A stretch of DNA of 9,346 nucleotides from a bacterium (lineage in GTDB: Bacteria; Planctomycetota; J058; JAJDCP01). The first letter of the stretch is position 1; every line of letters starts with the position of its first letter. The position numbers and the translations under genes were made by a program. The stretch covers positions 1 through 9,346 of the forward strand of contig JAUIEM010000396.1 of NCBI GenBank assembly GCA_030428695.1, written 5' to 3'. The notes under the pieces are model-generated. The model was not told the DNA's origin, did not search any database, and was given only the letters and a program-made list of their open reading frames with translations. Below, piece by piece: positions 7,333 to 9,346 of the stretch.

Positions 7333-7361
7333 AGTGTAGGGGAATCGCGGGGCGCTGTCAC
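7333..7361 (-). promoter_or_regulatory. Sigma-70-like promoter for the ktrB operon
   Basis: Read on the minus strand, GTGACA (7361-7356) matches five of six bases of TTGACA. It is followed by exactly 17 bases and then TACACT (7338-7333), four of six to TATAAT with the key first T, second A and last T present. Transcription would start near 7326, giving a leader of about 35 bases that carries the AGGAG site of the TTG start. Position, spacing and orientation all fit. It lies in the divergent region between ktrB and the 7520 gene. No clear partner promoter for the + strand gene was found, although TATGAT at 7412-7417 could act as a -10 without a good -35. Confidence 0.5.
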
Positions 7362-7519
7362 GGGGGAGGTTCCGCGTCATGGCAAGCACGCGGACGGTGG
7401 TGTACCTATCCTATGATGGTCCTTGGCTGCAGAACGGTAGAGGGTGAAACGGAAGAGCGCCACTGCAGATTCTCGCGAGCCACCCAGGCCCAACATGTGC
7501 CAGGCAAGCAAGAAGGTTC

Positions 7520-7750
7520 ATGAGCACTTCATCGAATAGCCCGCGACGCCTCTCGCCCCTCCTCCCAATGACTGTGGTACTCCTCGCTGCCCTGGTCATG
7601 ATCTGCCTCGTCCTGCTCGGCAACAGCTGGTACGAGCAGTATGCCGAGAAGGCGCGCGTCCACTCGCTGTTGGACTTCTTGAAGAAGAGAGCGGACCTTC
7701 ACACTCGCTCCTGGCACACGAGGGGCTTGAGGTATCGAGGCCTGCCGTAG
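7520..7750 (+). CDS. Membrane-anchored N-terminal fragment of a probably frameshifted gene
   Basis: The 76-codon frame starts at ATG with AAGG close upstream (short spacing). It encodes a polar N-terminus, one clear membrane segment at about residues 13-34 (LLPMTVVLLAALVMICLVLL), then an amphipathic charged stretch (YEQYAEKARVHSLLDFLKKR). From about residue 55 the sequence becomes arginine- and tryptophan-rich and poor in pattern, and it stops at TAG 7748-7750. Meanwhile the -1 frame from about 7705 reads as a sensible protein, so the last 20 or so residues are probably out of frame. Taken as intact, it would be a small single-pass membrane protein. Taken with what follows, it is the anchor of a larger extracytoplasmic protein. 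The family is not recognised. Confidence 0.5.
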   Translation: MSTSSNSPRRLSPLLPMTVVLLAALVMICLVLLGNSWYEQYAEKARVHSLLDFLKKRADLHTRSWHTRGLRYRGLP

Positions 7751-7851
7751 GCTCGGAAATCCGTATTGCCGACGCTTCCGTCATCTACGAAAAGGCGATT
7801 GTGCTCGAGGTGGAGTGGGTTCTTCAGGCTCCCATCAATGGCTCCACATGA
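7705..7851 (+). pseudogene. Middle segment of the same gene in the -1 frame
   Basis: This frame reads S-L-L-A-H-E-G-L-E-V-S-R-P, then SEIRIADASVIYEKAIVLEV and EWVLQAPINGST before a TGA at 7849-7851. The alternating hydrophobic pattern and the E-W-V-L-x-A-P-x-N-G turn look like beta strands of a secreted OB/NTR-type domain; that fold is inferred. No ATG lies in this frame before 7801, so the segment has no start of its own and is best explained as the continuation of the membrane-anchored N-terminus after loss of one base somewhere around 7690-7740. The TGA overlaps an ATG in the next frame (ATGA at 7848-7851), so either a second single-base loss or termination-reinitiation links it to the long downstream frame. 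Confidence 0.45.
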
Positions 7852-9050
7852 TCTACGGCAGCATCTTCATGGGTCCCTCAGCGGAGATACTTGGCAACGA
7901 TGTGGAGTACGTTGAGATACCGGGGGACGAGATACTGTCGTGTCCACGCACCTATCTGAATCCTATGGCGTATACAGAGGAGAGTGTCATGGTTTGGAGT
8001 TTCCCCGCCGCCCATGGTTGGGTCAGCGAAGAGGTGTCATTGCACAACGACCCGATCAAGGTCTCGATGCATCGGCTGATCGACAAGTGCGAAACAACGA
8101 CCCCACACCCGGATTGGAGCTCCTTTCGCGAAATCAGCTACTCCAACACCTCGCCAATCACCGATTGGATATCCAGTGTCTTTGAGCAGCACCCGCCAAA
8201 GGACGCGATCAGCGGACTCTGGTTTGAGATATTTCAGACACTTGACGACATGGGTCGCAGAGTGGGAGACCTATCCGTAGTAGGATCGGACTCATTCTCG
8301 GCTGATATCGATGACATTGAGTGGGCGGCAAGTGCTTTGTGGAGGCCGCGTCCGACTCTACACTCGCCAGTTCTGGCGCAGATTGTGATTGCTGCGTACA
8401 ACCAAAGCGGTGGAGACAATCCAGCGCTGGAAAACATGGCAGACTACACTCTCTCTTTAGGGTACGCATGCCTTGCGGTCAGGGATGCTCTCAAGGGCGT
8501 GAACCCAATGACACTCTCCGGCTGTCAAAGTCAAGTCGGAATTGCTGTCGGCTTCTCATCTGGTGACAGCATTACCGTCGGAATTCTGTCGCCTGGCGGG
8601 CTTTGTCCACCCGGGGAGAGTCGTGTCTCGCTACGCCACAACGCAAATGAACCCCGCGCGAACACAAGCATAGAAGAGCACAACCTGTTCCCCAATCTGC
8701 CAGAGTTCAACAAGTACATCAAATCTCAGAACCGTGAAGAGTTCCTCAATCGAAAAATATTCGAGATCCGGCACAGCTCCTTTGACAAACTAAGGAATAT
8801 GTCACTGCAGGTTGCCTCGAAGGTTGCACCACACGACAAGAACGTGAAGGACGCTGTTTGGGACGCGACCAACGACTCCAGCCTCCTGGTTCGAAGGACT
8901 GCTTTTCGGGTTCTTCCGTCACTTAGCTGCACGGGTCATGCTGACGCCCGTAGGCTGGAGAGGTTGTTGAAGTCAGGCGTCGACCCCCGTATCCGGAGGG
9001 AGGTGCGGCAAGCGTACGAAGAGCTTGCCAACAGCGAGCATTCGGACTAA
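7815..9050 (+). CDS. Protein of unknown function with C-terminal HEAT-like helices (likely C-terminal part of a frameshifted gene)
   Basis: 411 residues from a GTG at 7815 with GAGG four bases upstream; an ATG at 7848 (residue 12), overlapping the stop of the preceding segment, is an equally possible start. Before residue 12 the sequence is low in pattern, so those residues may be out of frame. Residues about 12-90 (YGSIFMGPSAEILGNDVEYV to HGWVSEEVSLHND) are strand-rich and read naturally as the second half of a domain begun in the previous frame. Residues about 134-262 are mixed alpha/beta, with SLGYACLAVRDALKG and GIAVGFSSGDSITVGILSPGG; this part is not recognised. Residues about 322-405 form amphipathic helices (MSLQVASKVAPHDKNVKDAV, LLVRRTAFRVLPSL, DARRLERLLKSG, IRREVRQAYEELA) resembling two HEAT repeats, a protein-binding fold. 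Codon use differs from the left-hand genes: ATA occurs three times within about 20 codons near the start. Family and role unknown. Confidence 0.6.
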   Translation: MGSSGSHQWLHMIYGSIFMGPSAEILGNDVEYVEIPGDEILSCPRTYLNPMAYTEESVMVWSFPAAHGWVSEEVSLHNDPIKVSMHRLIDKCETTTPHPDWSSFREISYSNTSPITDWISSVFEQHPPKDAISGLWFEIFQTLDDMGRRVGDLSVVGSDSFSADIDDIEWAASALWRPRPTLHSPVLAQIVIAAYNQSGGDNPALENMADYTLSLGYACLAVRDALKGVNPMTLSGCQSQVGIAVGFSSGDSITVGILSPGGLCPPGESRVSLRHNANEPRANTSIEEHNLFPNLPEFNKYIKSQNREEFLNRKIFEIRHSSFDKLRNMSLQVASKVAPHDKNVKDAVWDATNDSSLLVRRTAFRVLPSLSCTGHADARRLERLLKSGVDPRIRREVRQAYEELANSEHSD

Positions 9051-9346
9051 TTCTACGCGCGGACTACATTACATTGCAGACTACCGGCGTGCCTGATTCT
9101 GCTGCTCTCCCGAACTGACCCTGGAATCGAACGCCCCAACCCTGACAACGGGGGCCTTGAGTCGCTTCGCCACCAACGTCTTGCCCGACGAATCCTGAAC
9201 TCAGAGGAGATTGCCCCGCTCCAGGGTTTCCCCTGCCTGTCGTGTCCCACACTCTTGGCCCCACCCATCCCGCACACCGTGCCCAACCGCGAGCCAAGCC
9301 GCCTGACGCCGAGTCCACTCGTGCGGCTGGACGTGACCGTCCCAGG
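9051..9346. other. Right-end stretch with no supportable gene
   Basis: No reading frame here has a credible start, ribosome site and protein-like composition. The minus-strand frames are rich in Gly, Arg, Ser and Trp and look like chance. A hexamer, GACTAC, is directly repeated at 9062-9067 and 9079-9084. A weak CCCC/GGGG pairing around 9134-9153 is the only hairpin noted, and no T-run follows it, so no terminator for the preceding gene can be called. A tRNA-like T-loop string near 9122 does not fold. Confidence 0.4.

Noticed and set aside
4238..7339. A 1033-codon open frame on the + strand opposite ktrB, ktrA and the sensor gene
   Set aside because: It is antisense to three well-supported genes. 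Its product is almost entirely Arg, Asp, Glu, Gly, His and Gln without domain pattern, as expected when stops are rare in a shadow frame of GC-rich DNA.
7427..7468. Two CTGCAG palindromes (7427-7432 and 7463-7468) as a possible operator pair
   Set aside because: Six-base palindromes are common by chance, and the flanking bases do not extend the similarity.
7320..7523. A 67-codon + strand frame in the divergent region
   Set aside because: Its composition is not protein-like, it overlaps the ktrB promoter, and it has no domain or conserved feature.
9105..9195. tRNA-like string on the minus strand (GTTCGATTCC resembles a T-loop)
   Set aside because: The bases flanking the loop cannot form a five-pair T-stem (only the innermost pair is possible), so a tRNA is not supported.
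9053..9318. Two minus-strand frames of 77 and 84 codons at the right end
   Set aside because: Gly/Arg/Ser/Trp-rich, without membrane, signal or domain pattern, and overlapping each other in different frames.

Overview
The window comes from a bacterium with a very GC-rich chromosome. Two 60-base lines counted by hand give 44/60 G+C inside the potassium-channel gene and 30/60 inside the last gene. I cannot name the lineage. An outer-membrane-style lipoprotein and the gene style fit a high-GC Gram-negative-type bacterium such as Planctomycetota, Myxococcota or a relative, but nothing here is diagnostic.

Layout. (1) 1-64 is the 3' end of an upstream + strand gene whose last 20 residues resemble the tail of an S1 RNA-binding domain. 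A GC-rich hairpin follows it. (2) 184-1194 (+) is a complete adenosine-deaminase-family enzyme. (3) 7291 down to 1199 (-) holds six co-directional genes that look like one transcription unit, convergent on the deaminase with only 4 bases between the two stop codons. In transcription order they are ktrB (potassium channel subunit with a long extra N-terminal membrane region), ktrA (RCK gating subunit), a membrane sensor with a HAMP domain but no output domain, a six-helix membrane protein, a small lipoprotein, and the tRNA methylthiotransferase mtaB. Gene junctions are 9, 1, 46, -1 and -1 bases. A good sigma-70-like promoter lies just upstream of ktrB at 7333-7361, and a weaker one may restart transcription in the 46-base gap. 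(4) 7520-9050 (+) is a divergent, less GC-rich locus of unknown function. A membrane-anchored N-terminus, a middle strand-rich segment and a long C-terminal part ending in HEAT-like helices lie in three successive reading frames. This suggests one gene broken by two single-base losses (real or sequencing error), or less likely separate small genes. (5) 9051-9346 has no gene that I can support.

How the genes fit together. KtrB and KtrA form a complete nucleotide-gated potassium uptake system. The HAMP sensor one base downstream is probably an accessory signalling or regulatory partner. The membrane protein and lipoprotein are tied to mtaB by TGATG stop-start overlaps but have no clear functional link to tRNA modification. 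No CRISPR array, insertion sequence, rRNA or credible tRNA was seen. The most unusual features are the output-less sensor in the potassium operon, the extended KtrB N-terminus and the three-frame locus at the right end.
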